From Streptomyces stelliscabiei (GTDB lineage Bacteria > Actinomycetota > Actinomycetes > Streptomycetales > Streptomycetaceae), in assembly GCF_014873495.1 (NCBI RefSeq), contig NZ_JADBGF010000001.1, positions 8,184,001 through 8,248,000 of the forward strand: DNA of 64,000 nt, written 5' to 3'. Of the stretch, positions 8,302 through 17,501 are shown one piece after another. Within the stretch, counting starts at the first letter, position 1, and the number at the start of each line of letters is the position of its first letter. Below the pieces are notes generated by a model. It made no database searches. It saw nothing but the letters and a program-made list of their open reading frames with translations, and was not told where the DNA came from. The position numbers and the translations under genes are program-made.

Positions 8302-8350
8302 CACCCGGCGGCCGCTCCTCGCGAGCGGTCCCGCCGCCGGCCACGGCCGG

Positions 8351-8422
8351 GTCGTCAGGACGGCTCTCCGGCACGACGGTCCCTTCGATCGAGGGGGCGT
8401 CCGGGAGAGGCGTCCTGACGAC
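8351..8422. terminator. Hairpin after the ABC transporter operon
   Basis: GTCGTCAGGACG (8351-8362) and CGTCCTGACGAC (8411-8422) are perfect complements, and the pairing extends imperfectly outward (GGCCG/CGGCC). This is the main structure in the 342-bp gap 8302-8643. The rest of the gap must also hold the promoter of the FxSxx precursor; I see no convincing -35/-10 pair there. Confidence 0.6.
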
Positions 8423-8643
8423 CGCGGCCGTTCGCGCCCACGGTGTCCGGCGGACGGCGAGACCCCTTGCCGCTCACCGGGGTTCACCAGCCCCGGACCC
8501 GTGTCGTGGCACCGCCGCCGAGGCGGTGGCGACGTCTTCCGTCTCCCCGTTTCACGACTTGGCTGGCGATCGCCTTGCTGTTCGGTTACCGGGCCGTCAC
8601 CATGAGGTGTGCCGCCCGGAGCCGTACGCTCGAGGAGACGCCT

Positions 8644-8799
8644 ATGGACAGGTACGAGCAGCCCTTCGCCACGAGCGTCGTCAGGGACTTGCACGACACC
8701 TCACTGGACGAGGTACCGGAGTCCGCTCAGGAGTCGGCCATGGCAAGGATGCTCGCAGGTGGCGGAGAGCCGGTGGCCGCCTTCCAGTCCTCGCTCTGA
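8644..8799 (+). CDS. fxsA: FxSxx-COOH RiPP precursor peptide
   Basis: 51 aa ending ...AAFQSSL, exactly the F-x-S-x-x-COOH terminus that defines this precursor family; the preceding part (RYEQPFATSVVRDLHDTSL) is the acidic leader-like region. ATG 8644 has GAGGAG eight bases upstream. An in-frame extension to 8443 lacks such a site and was not used. The adjacent radical SAM enzyme should link the core Phe and Ser side chains into a three-residue cyclophane (known for the family). Only 33 bp separate it from the maturase gene. Confidence 0.88.
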   Translation: MDRYEQPFATSVVRDLHDTSLDEVPESAQESAMARMLAGGGEPVAAFQSSL

Positions 8800-8832
8800 C
8801 CGGTCCGGCCGGAACGACGGGGAACCGTACCG

Positions 8833-11271
8833 GTGACGGTGGCGGCGCGGCCCTTCCGCCAGTTCGTGATCAAGGTCCACAGCCGGTGCGATCTGGCCTG
8901 TGACCACTGCTACGTCTACCAGCACGCCGACCAGAGCTGGCGCGGGCGTCCGGGGACGATGTCCGAGGAGACGTTCCGTCGTACGGCCGAGCGGATCGCC
9001 GAGCACGCCGCGGCGCACCGGCTCACCCGCGTCCATGTCGTCCTGCACGGTGGCGAACCCCTCCTCGCCGGGCGGGAACGGCTGCGCGGCTACGCCCGCG
9101 AACTGCGCGCGGCCCTCGACGGCGTGGCCGCGCTCGATCTGCGGATGCAGACCAACGGCCTCCGGCTGGACGACGCGTTCTGCGCGATGCTCGTCGAGGA
9201 GTCCATCGTCACCAGCGTCTCGCTCGACGGGGACGAGGTGTCGAACGACCGCCACCGCATCAGACGGGACGGCTCCGGCTCCTACCGGGACGTGGTGCGC
9301 GCGGTGCGCCTGCTGGGCGCGCCGGCCCACCGGGACGCCTTCGGCGGGCTGCTCTGCACGATCGACGTCGAGAACGACCCCGTGGAGGTGTACCGGGCAC
9401 TGGCCGAACTCGCCCCGCCCGCCGTCGACTTCCTGCTGCCGCACGCCACCTGGGAGTACCCGCCGCCCCGCCCCGGCGGCGAGACCGGCTCCGAGTACGC
9501 CCACTGGCTGATCGCCGTGCACAAGCAGTGGACCGCCGACGGCATGCCGATGCGGATCCGCATGTTCGAGTCGATCAGCCGGCTGAGCCGCGGCCGGGGC
9601 AGCCTCACCGAGGCGCTGGGGCTGGGCAGTTCGGACCTGCTCGTGGTGGAGACCGACGGCGCCATCGAGCAGGCGGACTGGTTGAAGACGGCCTACCCGG
9701 GAGCCCCCGGGACCGGCATGCACATCGACACCCACCGGCTGGAGGAGGCCGCCGCCCACCGGGGCATCCAGGCCCGCCGCGCCGGACTGGACGGACTGAG
9801 CGCGCAGTGCCGCGCCTGCCCCGTCGTGTCGGTCTGCGGCGGGGGCCTCTACGGACACCGTCACCGCAGGTCCAACGGCTTCGACAACCCCTCCGTCTAC
9901 TGCGCGGACCTGCTGAGGATCATCGAGTACGTCCAGACGACCGAACGCGACGACGCCGATGTCCGGCACGGCTGGCACGGTCTGTCCTGGGGGCACTTCG
10001 ACGAACTGGCCGCCGGACACGGCAGCACGGCCGCCGTCCGGTCGCTGGCCGCGGCCCAGAACAGCCAGCGGCGCGCGCTGCTGGCGGCAGCCCGCCGCGC
10101 GGACACCCGGGCGCCGGGCACCCCGGTGCCGGGCGCGGGTACGGGCTCGGGCTCGGATGCGAGGTACAGCCCGGTGACCGGCGGCTCGGCGGACTCGGCC
10201 CCCGGCTGGGACGCGGTCCTCGCCCTGCCCGCCGCCGCACTGGACGTGCTGCTCGCCGACCCCTATCTGCGCGTGTGGGCGCTCGCCTGCGGCCAGTCGG
10301 TGCGACGGCGGGCCGAGGGCCACCCGGCCGAGGCCGCGCTGTCGGCCGTCGCGCGCACCGGCGGCCGGCTGACCCTGGCCGTACCGCTGCGGCACGGCTC
10401 CGAGGGCCCCGCGGTCCATCTGCCGGGCATCGGGCGGCTGTTGCTGCGGGGCGCCGGCCGTGACCGGCCGTCCCGGACGCTCACGGTGACGGCGGCCGAC
10501 ACCGCCCTCACCGTCGAAGGACGCACCCTGGGCCGGGAGCGGCCACCCGACGGCATGATCTGGCAGCCGCTGCGCCGTCTGTCCTCGGACGGGCTGGACG
10601 TGGCCCTGGACGACCTGGACCCCTCCCGTGACTGCTACGGCTACGAGCCCCGGCCCCGGCTCCCCGAGGCCGAATTCCGACGCTGGGAGGCGATGTTCGA
10701 GGAGGCCTGGCAGCTGATCCGGACCGAGTACGCCGACTACGCGCAGGCCATCGCCGCCGGCCTGACCACGGTCACCCCGCTCACCCCCGCACCGTCCGGC
10801 GACGACGTCAGCGCCACCTCCCGGCACGCCTTCGGGGCCGTGGGCATCGCCCTGCCGCGCACGGCCGAGGACCTGGCCATGCTGGTCGTCCACGAGTACC
10901 AGCACGTCAAACTGGGCGCGATGCTCGACATGTTCGACCTGCTCGACGGCGTCGACGAACGCCGCTACCGAGTGCTGTGGCGCCCCGACCCCCGACCGCT
11001 CGACGCCATCCTCCAGGGCGCGTACGCCCACCACGCCGTCGCCGACGTGTGGCGGATCCGGGTCCGGCGCGGTGCGGGCGGTGTCGGCGCCCCTCTCTAC
11101 GAACGCTCCCGCGCGGAGGCCGACAAGTGGCGTACTGCCGTGCTGGACGCCCTCGACACCGTGGCCGGAACCGGCTCCCTGACGGCCCTCGGGCACCGCT
11201 TCGTACGCGGGCTGCGGGGCGAGGCGGAAACACTGGGCGGAGTGGCCGAAACGGGTCCGACCGCGGTGTAA
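8833..11271 (+). CDS. fxsB: Radical SAM/SPASM cyclophane maturase FxsB fused to an HExxH domain
   Basis: 812 aa, GTG start. The N-terminal half is a radical SAM enzyme: C19-x3-C23-x2-C26 (SRCDLACDHC) for the 4Fe-4S cluster, HGGEPLL, and a SPASM region with CRACPVVSVCGGG and a later YC at about 355 for auxiliary clusters. After an Ala/Gly-rich linker (about 400-440) the C-terminal half has VVHEYQHVKLG at about 685-695, the HExxH metal motif of the peptide-modification domain seen fused to or beside FxsB proteins. It should install the Phe-Ser crosslink on FxsA; the HExxH half may add a second modification such as hydroxylation. Confidence 0.9.
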   Translation: MTVAARPFRQFVIKVHSRCDLACDHCYVYQHADQSWRGRPGTMSEETFRRTAERIAEHAAAHRLTRVHVVLHGGEPLLAGRERLRGYARELRAALDGVAALDLRMQTNGLRLDDAFCAMLVEESIVTSVSLDGDEVSNDRHRIRRDGSGSYRDVVRAVRLLGAPAHRDAFGGLLCTIDVENDPVEVYRALAELAPPAVDFLLPHATWEYPPPRPGGETGSEYAHWLIAVHKQWTADGMPMRIRMFESISRLSRGRGSLTEALGLGSSDLLVVETDGAIEQADWLKTAYPGAPGTGMHIDTHRLEEAAAHRGIQARRAGLDGLSAQCRACPVVSVCGGGLYGHRHRRSNGFDNPSVYCADLLRIIEYVQTTERDDADVRHGWHGLSWGHFDELAAGHGSTAAVRSLAAAQNSQRRALLAAARRADTRAPGTPVPGAGTGSGSDARYSPVTGGSADSAPGWDAVLALPAAALDVLLADPYLRVWALACGQSVRRRAEGHPAEAALSAVARTGGRLTLAVPLRHGSEGPAVHLPGIGRLLLRGAGRDRPSRTLTVTAADTALTVEGRTLGRERPPDGMIWQPLRRLSSDGLDVALDDLDPSRDCYGYEPRPRLPEAEFRRWEAMFEEAWQLIRTEYADYAQAIAAGLTTVTPLTPAPSGDDVSATSRHAFGAVGIALPRTAEDLAMLVVHEYQHVKLGAMLDMFDLLDGVDERRYRVLWRPDPRPLDAILQGAYAHHAVADVWRIRVRRGAGGVGAPLYERSRAEADKWRTAVLDALDTVAGTGSLTALGHRFVRGLRGEAETLGGVAETGPTAV

Positions 11272-11446
11272 TGGTCAGCCAACTCCCGTCCCTCGCACCC
11301 GTGTCCGGTGCAACTTGCTCCGGCCCGACCCCTGGCACCGGCGGTGGTTTTCGCGTTCCAATGGGTCCTTGGAGGAGATCCAGCTGCGACGGTCGGGGCC
11401 TGGGAGGGGCCCGCGGTGGGCTACGGGGGAGGGGAAAGGCGAGTCC

Positions 11447-12097
11447 ATGGTTCAGGCGGTATCTCAGGCGACGCAGTCGGCGGATTCCTCCGATCCGTAC
11501 GTGTTCTTCATGAGCTACGCGCGGACACCACTGGCGGGGATGCGGGCCAGGAAAGACGCGTCCGACGTGGCGCTGGAGCAGTTCCATGTCCAGTTATGCA
11601 GCGACATCATGCAGTTGACCGACCACGACGGTCAGGAACTGCCCGGCTTTCTGGACAAGAGGATGCATCCCGGCGACGACTGGGAGGGCCGGCTCAAGCA
11701 CGCCCTGGCCACCTGCCGGGTCTTCGTGCCGATCTACAACAGCCGGTACTTCAGAAGAGAATGGTGCGGCAAGGAATGGGACGCCTTCGCACGGCGTCAG
11801 CGGCTGCGTACCGGGCCCTACACGGGCAACGCGATCATCCCCGTCCTGTGGGTGGGCGAGCAGCATCTGACGCTGCCGTCCGTCGCGGCCAAGGTGCAGT
11901 ACGCGCATTCCGATCTGGGTAAGGATTACCTGCAGTCCGGCCTCTACGGACTGAAGCAGGCGGGCCGCCACGCCAAGTACCGCAGCTCCGTATGGGCGCT
12001 CGCCCAGATGATCGTCAAAGTGGCTCAGCAGACCAGCCTGGAACCGTGCGACGTGGAGCTGTTCAGTGACCTCCGGAACGTCTTCGAGGGGGAATAG
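11447..12097 (+). CDS. fxsC: TIR-like protein FxsC (short copy)
   Basis: 216 aa from ATG 11447, which has a GGAGGGG-type site about 15 bases upstream; the open frame to 11315 looks non-coding. The single domain begins YVFFMSYARTPLAG (TIR strand A) and continues with DDWEGRLKHALATCRVFVPIYNSRYFRREWCGKEWDAF, the FxsC version of the TIR alpha-C/strand-D region with its conserved Cys-Gly-x-Glu-Trp. I cannot confirm the catalytic Glu of NADase TIRs. The second FxsC gene starts four bases after this one stops. Confidence 0.82.
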   Translation: MVQAVSQATQSADSSDPYVFFMSYARTPLAGMRARKDASDVALEQFHVQLCSDIMQLTDHDGQELPGFLDKRMHPGDDWEGRLKHALATCRVFVPIYNSRYFRREWCGKEWDAFARRQRLRTGPYTGNAIIPVLWVGEQHLTLPSVAAKVQYAHSDLGKDYLQSGLYGLKQAGRHAKYRSSVWALAQMIVKVAQQTSLEPCDVELFSDLRNVFEGE

Positions 12098-12101
12098 CGG
12101 G

Positions 12102-13442
12102 ATGCCGATGTTCTTCATGAGCTATGCGCGGGTTCCTGCTCCCCGGCACCGGGACATCTCCCAGGACCCCAACCGCCTGGTCTTCCAGTTCTTCGACGAA
12201 CTGTGCGAAAAGGTGGCCCGCCACGCGAGAGTGCCGCGGGAGGAGGCCGGTTTCGTCGAGCGGCCCGGGGCGCCGGGGGAGAAGTCGATCAAGGCGCTCC
12301 TCGGCTGCCAGGTCTTCGTCCCGCTGTACTCCAAGCGCTACTTCAGCAATCCGCAGTGCGGGCGCCAGTGGACCGCCGTCACCCAGCAGACCGCCCAGGG
12401 GGTGCGGCCGGGCATCGTCCCCGTGCTGTGGACGCCGTACTCGCCCACGTCCCTGCCCGAGAGGGTCAAGCAGCAGTATCCCGAGGTGCCGGAGGGCTTC
12501 GGCGAGGCCGCCGAGAACTACGCCTCCATGGGCCTGCACCGGCTGCTCGACCAGGTGCTCGACCTGACCGAACGGCCGGACCCCGACGACGAGCACACGG
12601 CGGCGCAGCTCTCCGCCCAGGTCACCCAGCTGACGGACTGGCTCGCCCGGCGCATCGTCGACGAGGCCGCCGCGGTCCCCCGGCAGACCCCGCCGCTCTC
12701 CGGCGGGGGACGGACGGCCGAACCGACGACACTGGCCGGGCTGGACGACGCCTTCGCCGCTCCACCCTTCGCCTCCCCGCTGCACATCACCGTGCTCGCC
12801 CCGACCGAGGAGCAGTTACCGGTCGGCCGGGACAACACGCGCTACGGACCCCGCGTCGACGACTGGCGGCCCTACGGGCAGGCGGTGGGACCGCTGGTCG
12901 AGCAGATGGAGGCCCTTGCCCGCAACCTCGGCTTCGAGCCCACCGTGCACCCCTTCCACAAGCACCAGGCGGAGCTGAGGAGCGCGGAGATCCCGACGGC
13001 ACCCTGGATCCTGGTGGTGGACCCCTGGGCCCTGGAGAATCCCCAAATGGCCGCACAGGCACGGGAGTTCGACACGGCCCGCCGACCGTGGACGGGTGTG
13101 CTGAGTACCCTGGCGGGGGACGACGTGCAGACCAAGGAGCAGGCCGACCGGCTGCGCGGTCTGCTGCTCACGCACTTCCCCCGCTTCCTCAGCGAGGGGC
13201 GGACGGGGGAGCAGGAGGCGGTACGCGGTCTGGCCGGGGCGGATGTCTTCACCCGCTGGTTCAGCGAGCTGGCCGAGGCGACCAAGATCCGGTATCTACG
13301 GTACATTCATTCGCAATTGTCCCGGAGCGCCGTTGACGCCCGGGATGTTCCGGAATCCGGTGCGGACCTGCCCCGACGGCCCGACGCCGGCAGGGACGAC
13401 GGGGCACCGAGCGACGGAGGTCGCGTGGAGGGCAGGCCATGA
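12102..13442 (+). CDS. fxsC: TIR-like protein FxsC (long copy with extra C-terminal domain)
   Basis: 446 aa. The N terminus MPMFFMSYARVPAPRHRD and the block FVPLYSKRYFSNPQCGRQW repeat the pattern of the preceding gene. After a linker with PRQTPPLSGG a second domain (about 225-420) starts LHITVLAPTEEQLPVGRD and contains EIPTAPWILVVDPWAL, which looks like a further alpha/beta domain of the family. The two adjacent copies are clearly different in length and sequence, so an old duplication or division of labour is likely. Its stop overlaps the next start by 4 bp. Confidence 0.82.
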   Translation: MPMFFMSYARVPAPRHRDISQDPNRLVFQFFDELCEKVARHARVPREEAGFVERPGAPGEKSIKALLGCQVFVPLYSKRYFSNPQCGRQWTAVTQQTAQGVRPGIVPVLWTPYSPTSLPERVKQQYPEVPEGFGEAAENYASMGLHRLLDQVLDLTERPDPDDEHTAAQLSAQVTQLTDWLARRIVDEAAAVPRQTPPLSGGGRTAEPTTLAGLDDAFAAPPFASPLHITVLAPTEEQLPVGRDNTRYGPRVDDWRPYGQAVGPLVEQMEALARNLGFEPTVHPFHKHQAELRSAEIPTAPWILVVDPWALENPQMAAQAREFDTARRPWTGVLSTLAGDDVQTKEQADRLRGLLLTHFPRFLSEGRTGEQEAVRGLAGADVFTRWFSELAEATKIRYLRYIHSQLSRSAVDARDVPESGADLPRRPDAGRDDGAPSDGGRVEGRP

Positions 13443-16400
13443 CCGGCGACGACGCGGGCAGGATCATCACGTTCTACTCGTACAAGGGCGGTACGGGACG
13501 GACGATGGCGCTCGCCAACACGGCCTGGATCCTGGCCTCGGCGGGCAAGGCCGTCCTGGTCGTCGACTGGGACCTCGACGCTCCGGGCCTGGACCGCTTC
13601 CTGCATCCCTTCCTCAGCGAGAACCAGCTGCGCTCCACGCCCGGGGTGCTCGAACTGGTCAGCCGTTCCACCCAGTCCATGCTCCAGTCCTCCGCGGTCG
13701 CGGAGCAGAAGCGCCCGGGTGAACTGGATTCCGAATCACCGATCTCGGTCGACATGTGGGCGGCCGACGGCATCCCCCTCAACAGTTGTCTCATCCAGGT
13801 CGACTGGGACTTCCCCGAAGGCGGCCAGCTCTACTACCTCCCGGCCGGGACGAAGAACAAGGGCTATCTGTCGGCGTTCTCGCAGTTCGACTGGAAGCCC
13901 TTCATGGACGGGCCGCTGGCCACCAGGTTCCTTGAGGCGCTCAAGCGGGAGTTCGTCGGCAACTTCGACTACGTCCTCATCGACAGCCGCACCGGGCTCA
14001 ACGACATCTCCGACATCTGCACCGTCAACCTGCCACACACGCTGGTCACCTGCTTCACCCCGAGCAGCCAGAGCATCGAGGGCGCGGCCGGCGTCGCCGA
14101 GCGCATCGACGGGATGTACGGCAACCGGGACATCCGCATCCTGCCCGTCCCCATGCGCGTCGAGAACGCCGAGGCCGACCGGCTGGACGCCGCCCGCGGA
14201 CAGATCCAGTACCGCTTCGACCGCGTCGTGCGCAAACACATCCCGCACCAGGACCCGGAGGACTACTGGGGGAGCGTGGAGATCCCCTACCGGCCCATCT
14301 ACTCCTACGAGGAGACGCTGGCCCCCTTCCGTGAACAGCCCGGGGACCCCAAGAGCCTGCTCGCCGCCTACGAGCGACTCACCGAGGTCATCACCGACGG
14401 CCAGGTCACCTCCATGCCGCGCATCGACGAGCCGCTGCGCCGCAAGACCCTGGAGCGGTACACCCGCCACCGCCCGCCGCGCATCTCCGACGTCTACGTC
14501 AGTTTCGTTCCCCAGGACCGTAGTTGGGCCCACTGGGCGGGCGCGGTCCTGGAACAGGCCGGCTTCAAGGTGCACCTCGCGCAGGAGGGCACGGTCGAGA
14601 GCGCGCAGCGCAGGGACGAGATCGAGCGCGGCGTCGAGTCGGCCTCGCACACCCTGGTCATCTTCTCCGAGGCCTATCTGCGATCGTCCCGCTTCCGCAC
14701 CACCTGGGAGGCGGTCTACGCGGAGGGCGACCGGCGTGCCCACCAGCTCGTCTCCATGCAGGTCGACCGCAAGCTGTCGCTGGACGCGCCCTTCACGGAG
14801 CAGCTGGCCGACATGACCCGCTGTGACACCGGGGAGGCCGGCCGCGAGGCGTTGCTGAGCAGCTTCGGCCGGTCGGCGGAGTCACTGACCCGCAACCACT
14901 TCACCGGCGCCGAGCAGAAGCTGCCCCGCTTCCCCGGAGCCGAGCCGCCGATCTTCTCGGTCCCGCTGCGGACCTCGTCCTTCACCGGCCGCACCGAACT
15001 GCTGGAAGGCATCCGGGCGAAGCTGTGGCGGGAGGACACCCGGGCCCTCGTCCTCAAGGGCATGGGCGGCGTGGGCAAGACCTTGCTGGCCCAGGAGTTC
15101 GCCTACCGCTACCGCAGCGACTACGACGTCATCTGGCACATCCAGGCCGAGCAGCGCATCCTGGCCGTCGAGCGGTACGCGGGCATGGCCGAGTCGCTGG
15201 GCCTGCCGGAGCGGACGAACCCCACGGACACCGCCAAGACGGTATACGAGGCCCTCAACCACGGTGAGCCGTACGGCAGTTGGCTGCTCATCCTGGACAA
15301 CGTGACCGAGGCCGACCACCTCCCCGAGTTCATGCTGGACGGCCGCGGCGGCCACATCCTGATCACCAGCCAGCGCTCCGAGGGCTGGGGCCGCTTCGTG
15401 GACACCGTCGACGTCCCCGTCTTCGAGCGGGACGAGAGCATCGCCCACCTGCACAGCCGACTGCCCGACTGCGGCTGGCCGGAGGCCGACCAGATCGCCG
15501 AGGCCCTGGGCGATCTGCCGATCGCCATCGAGCGGGCCGCGGCCTACATCGAGCAGACCAGGGTCGACGTCCGCGGCTACATCAAGCAGCTCCAGCCCCA
15601 GGCGACCGGCGCCCCAGCCGACAACACGGTCGGCGAGGTCGTCAAGTCCAGCACCAACACCTGGGAGTTCGCGCTCGGACAGCTCAAGGAGAACTTCCCG
15701 CCGGCGGTGAAGCTCCTGCAGATCTGTTCCTACTACAGCCCCGAGCCGATCTCCATGGACCTGCTGGAGGGCGTCGAGGTCTCCCGCGCTCTCGGCGGGG
15801 CCCGCACGGTCTCCCGCGCCTACAAGGAGCTGAGCCGTTTCTCCCTGGTCACCGTCGACCGCAAGGCCCGCAGCCTGACGGTGCACCGGATGATGCAGAT
15901 CGCCATGCGCGAGGAGATGACCGAGGCGGAGCGCGAGGACGCCCGGGAGGTGGTCTACCGCTCGCTGATCGCCGCCAGACCCAACGGCGACGACCCGGAG
16001 AACCCCAACACCTGGGAGAAGTACCGCATCATCTGGCCGCACCTCGGCACCCCCTGGGCCGAGACGTCCTACGACGAGGGCATCAGGGAACTCTTCGTCG
16101 ACCGCGTGCGCCAGCTGCGCCGCCGGGGCGAGCTGACCCAGGCCATGGACTACAGCGTGCGGCGGGTGAAGGCCTGGACCGCACTGGGCCCGCCGGACGA
16201 GCGCTGGACCCTCCACATGCGTTTCCAGATCGCCAACATCCTGCGCGCCCAGGGCAGATACGAGGAGTCGCTCTCGCTGGACCAGGAGATCCTGGAGCGG
16301 CAGCTCGCCGTGCTCGACGACGAGGACGACCAGCACATCCTCATGACCACCAGCAGCATCGCGGCCGACCTGCGCGGTCTGGGCCGGCTGACGGAGGCGC

Positions 16401-17428
16401 TGCGGTACGACGAGGAGACGTACCAGCGATACGAGCTGATCTACGGGGAGGACCACGCGCGCACCCTCAGCGCGGCCAACAACCTCGCCGTCGCGCTGCG
16501 GCTGTCCGGCGACTACTACAAGGCGCGCGAACTGGACCGCAGGACACTGGAACTGCGCGAGGCGATCCAGCTCCACGACCATCCGCTGACCATCGAGTCC
16601 GCGGTCAACCTGGGCCGCGACCTGCGTGACTGCGGGGACTACGAGGAGTCCGTCACCCTGCTGAAGCGCGCCTACGAACGCTGTCTGCGCAACCCGCGCC
16701 TCACCCAGGGCTCGCCGACCGTGCTCAACACGGCCAAGGGCCTGGCCGGTTCACTGCGCCGCGCGGGCCAGCCGGTGGAGGCCGAGGAACTCGTGCGCCA
16801 TGTGCTGAGAAGCACGCCCGAGGGGGAGAAGGGATCGTCCTCGGAACGGTCGCTGCTGGAGATGAGCCTGGCGGGCGACATGGCCGCCCAGGGCCGCGTC
16901 GACGAGGCGCTGACCCTCATCCGCAGGGTGCTGGACGACCTGCGGGACAACCTGGGGGACGGCCACTCCCAGACCGTGGCCTGCTCGGTCAACTACGCCG
17001 TCCTGCTGCTCGACGACGTCGCCTCCATCCGCCCCGAAGCCGCCGACAAGGCATGGGAGTTGCTGCGCCTGGCGCGGGCGACGTTCCGCGAACTGAACGG
17101 CGACCACCACCCCTATGTGCTCATCTGCCGCGCGAACCTCGCCGTCGCGGAGGCCGCGCTCGGCAAGTGGGAGGAGGCCAGGAGGACCAGCCACGACGCC
17201 TACGAGCTGCTCAAGGAGGTCCTCGGCCCCACGCACCCGTCGACGCTGACCTGTGCCGGGAACCTGGCCGTCGTCCTGAGCCATCTGGGCCGGGCCGAGG
17301 AGGCCCGCACCAAGCACCATGACACCCTGGCCGCGCTGAGCAAGCGCATCGGCCGGGACCACCCCCGCGTGGTGGCCCTCCAGGAGTGGAAACTCAGCTG
17401 CCTCGACCTGGAGCCGCACCCCATCTGA
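13439..17428 (+). CDS. fxsT: FxSxx-COOH system protein FxsT: ParA/MinD-like ATPase + TIR-like + NB-ARC + TPR
   Basis: 1329 aa, ATGA overlap with the upstream gene. Domains in order: deviant Walker ATPase (ITFYSYKGGTGRTMALANTA at about 10-30, VDWDLDAPGLDRF) to about 330; a TIR-like segment from about 345 (ISDVYVSFVPQDRSWAHWAG, TLVIFSEAYLRSSRF); an NB-ARC NTPase with Walker A GMGGVGKT near 541 and LLILDNVTEAD; a winged-helix-like part; then tetratricopeptide repeats from about 870 to the end. This is a STAND sensor architecture. The TPRs probably bind a peptide or protein trigger, possibly matured FxsA (inference). Confidence 0.88.
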   Translation: MTGDDAGRIITFYSYKGGTGRTMALANTAWILASAGKAVLVVDWDLDAPGLDRFLHPFLSENQLRSTPGVLELVSRSTQSMLQSSAVAEQKRPGELDSESPISVDMWAADGIPLNSCLIQVDWDFPEGGQLYYLPAGTKNKGYLSAFSQFDWKPFMDGPLATRFLEALKREFVGNFDYVLIDSRTGLNDISDICTVNLPHTLVTCFTPSSQSIEGAAGVAERIDGMYGNRDIRILPVPMRVENAEADRLDAARGQIQYRFDRVVRKHIPHQDPEDYWGSVEIPYRPIYSYEETLAPFREQPGDPKSLLAAYERLTEVITDGQVTSMPRIDEPLRRKTLERYTRHRPPRISDVYVSFVPQDRSWAHWAGAVLEQAGFKVHLAQEGTVESAQRRDEIERGVESASHTLVIFSEAYLRSSRFRTTWEAVYAEGDRRAHQLVSMQVDRKLSLDAPFTEQLADMTRCDTGEAGREALLSSFGRSAESLTRNHFTGAEQKLPRFPGAEPPIFSVPLRTSSFTGRTELLEGIRAKLWREDTRALVLKGMGGVGKTLLAQEFAYRYRSDYDVIWHIQAEQRILAVERYAGMAESLGLPERTNPTDTAKTVYEALNHGEPYGSWLLILDNVTEADHLPEFMLDGRGGHILITSQRSEGWGRFVDTVDVPVFERDESIAHLHSRLPDCGWPEADQIAEALGDLPIAIERAAAYIEQTRVDVRGYIKQLQPQATGAPADNTVGEVVKSSTNTWEFALGQLKENFPPAVKLLQICSYYSPEPISMDLLEGVEVSRALGGARTVSRAYKELSRFSLVTVDRKARSLTVHRMMQIAMREEMTEAEREDAREVVYRSLIAARPNGDDPENPNTWEKYRIIWPHLGTPWAETSYDEGIRELFVDRVRQLRRRGELTQAMDYSVRRVKAWTALGPPDERWTLHMRFQIANILRAQGRYEESLSLDQEILERQLAVLDDEDDQHILMTTSSIAADLRGLGRLTEALRYDEETYQRYELIYGEDHARTLSAANNLAVALRLSGDYYKARELDRRTLELREAIQLHDHPLTIESAVNLGRDLRDCGDYEESVTLLKRAYERCLRNPRLTQGSPTVLNTAKGLAGSLRRAGQPVEAEELVRHVLRSTPEGEKGSSSERSLLEMSLAGDMAAQGRVDEALTLIRRVLDDLRDNLGDGHSQTVACSVNYAVLLLDDVASIRPEAADKAWELLRLARATFRELNGDHHPYVLICRANLAVAEAALGKWEEARRTSHDAYELLKEVLGPTHPSTLTCAGNLAVVLSHLGRAEEARTKHHDTLAALSKRIGRDHPRVVALQEWKLSCLDLEPHPI

Positions 17429-17501
17429 CGGCGACGGGCCCGGATGTGCGGCCGGTGCCGGTGTCGGCGGCCGGCCGCGCACACCGTGCGGGGTGGAGTT
17501 G

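Noticed and set aside
8443..8643. N-terminal extension of the FxSxx precursor
   Set aside because: Extension is Pro/Arg-rich and lacks a ribosome site; ATG 8644 has GAGGAG and family-like length.
8701..11196. 831-aa minus-strand frame
   Set aside because: Antisense of fxsB; no ribosome site or motifs.
14882..16582. 566-aa minus-strand frame
   Set aside because: Antisense of fxsT; Gly/Val/Asp/Leu composition only.
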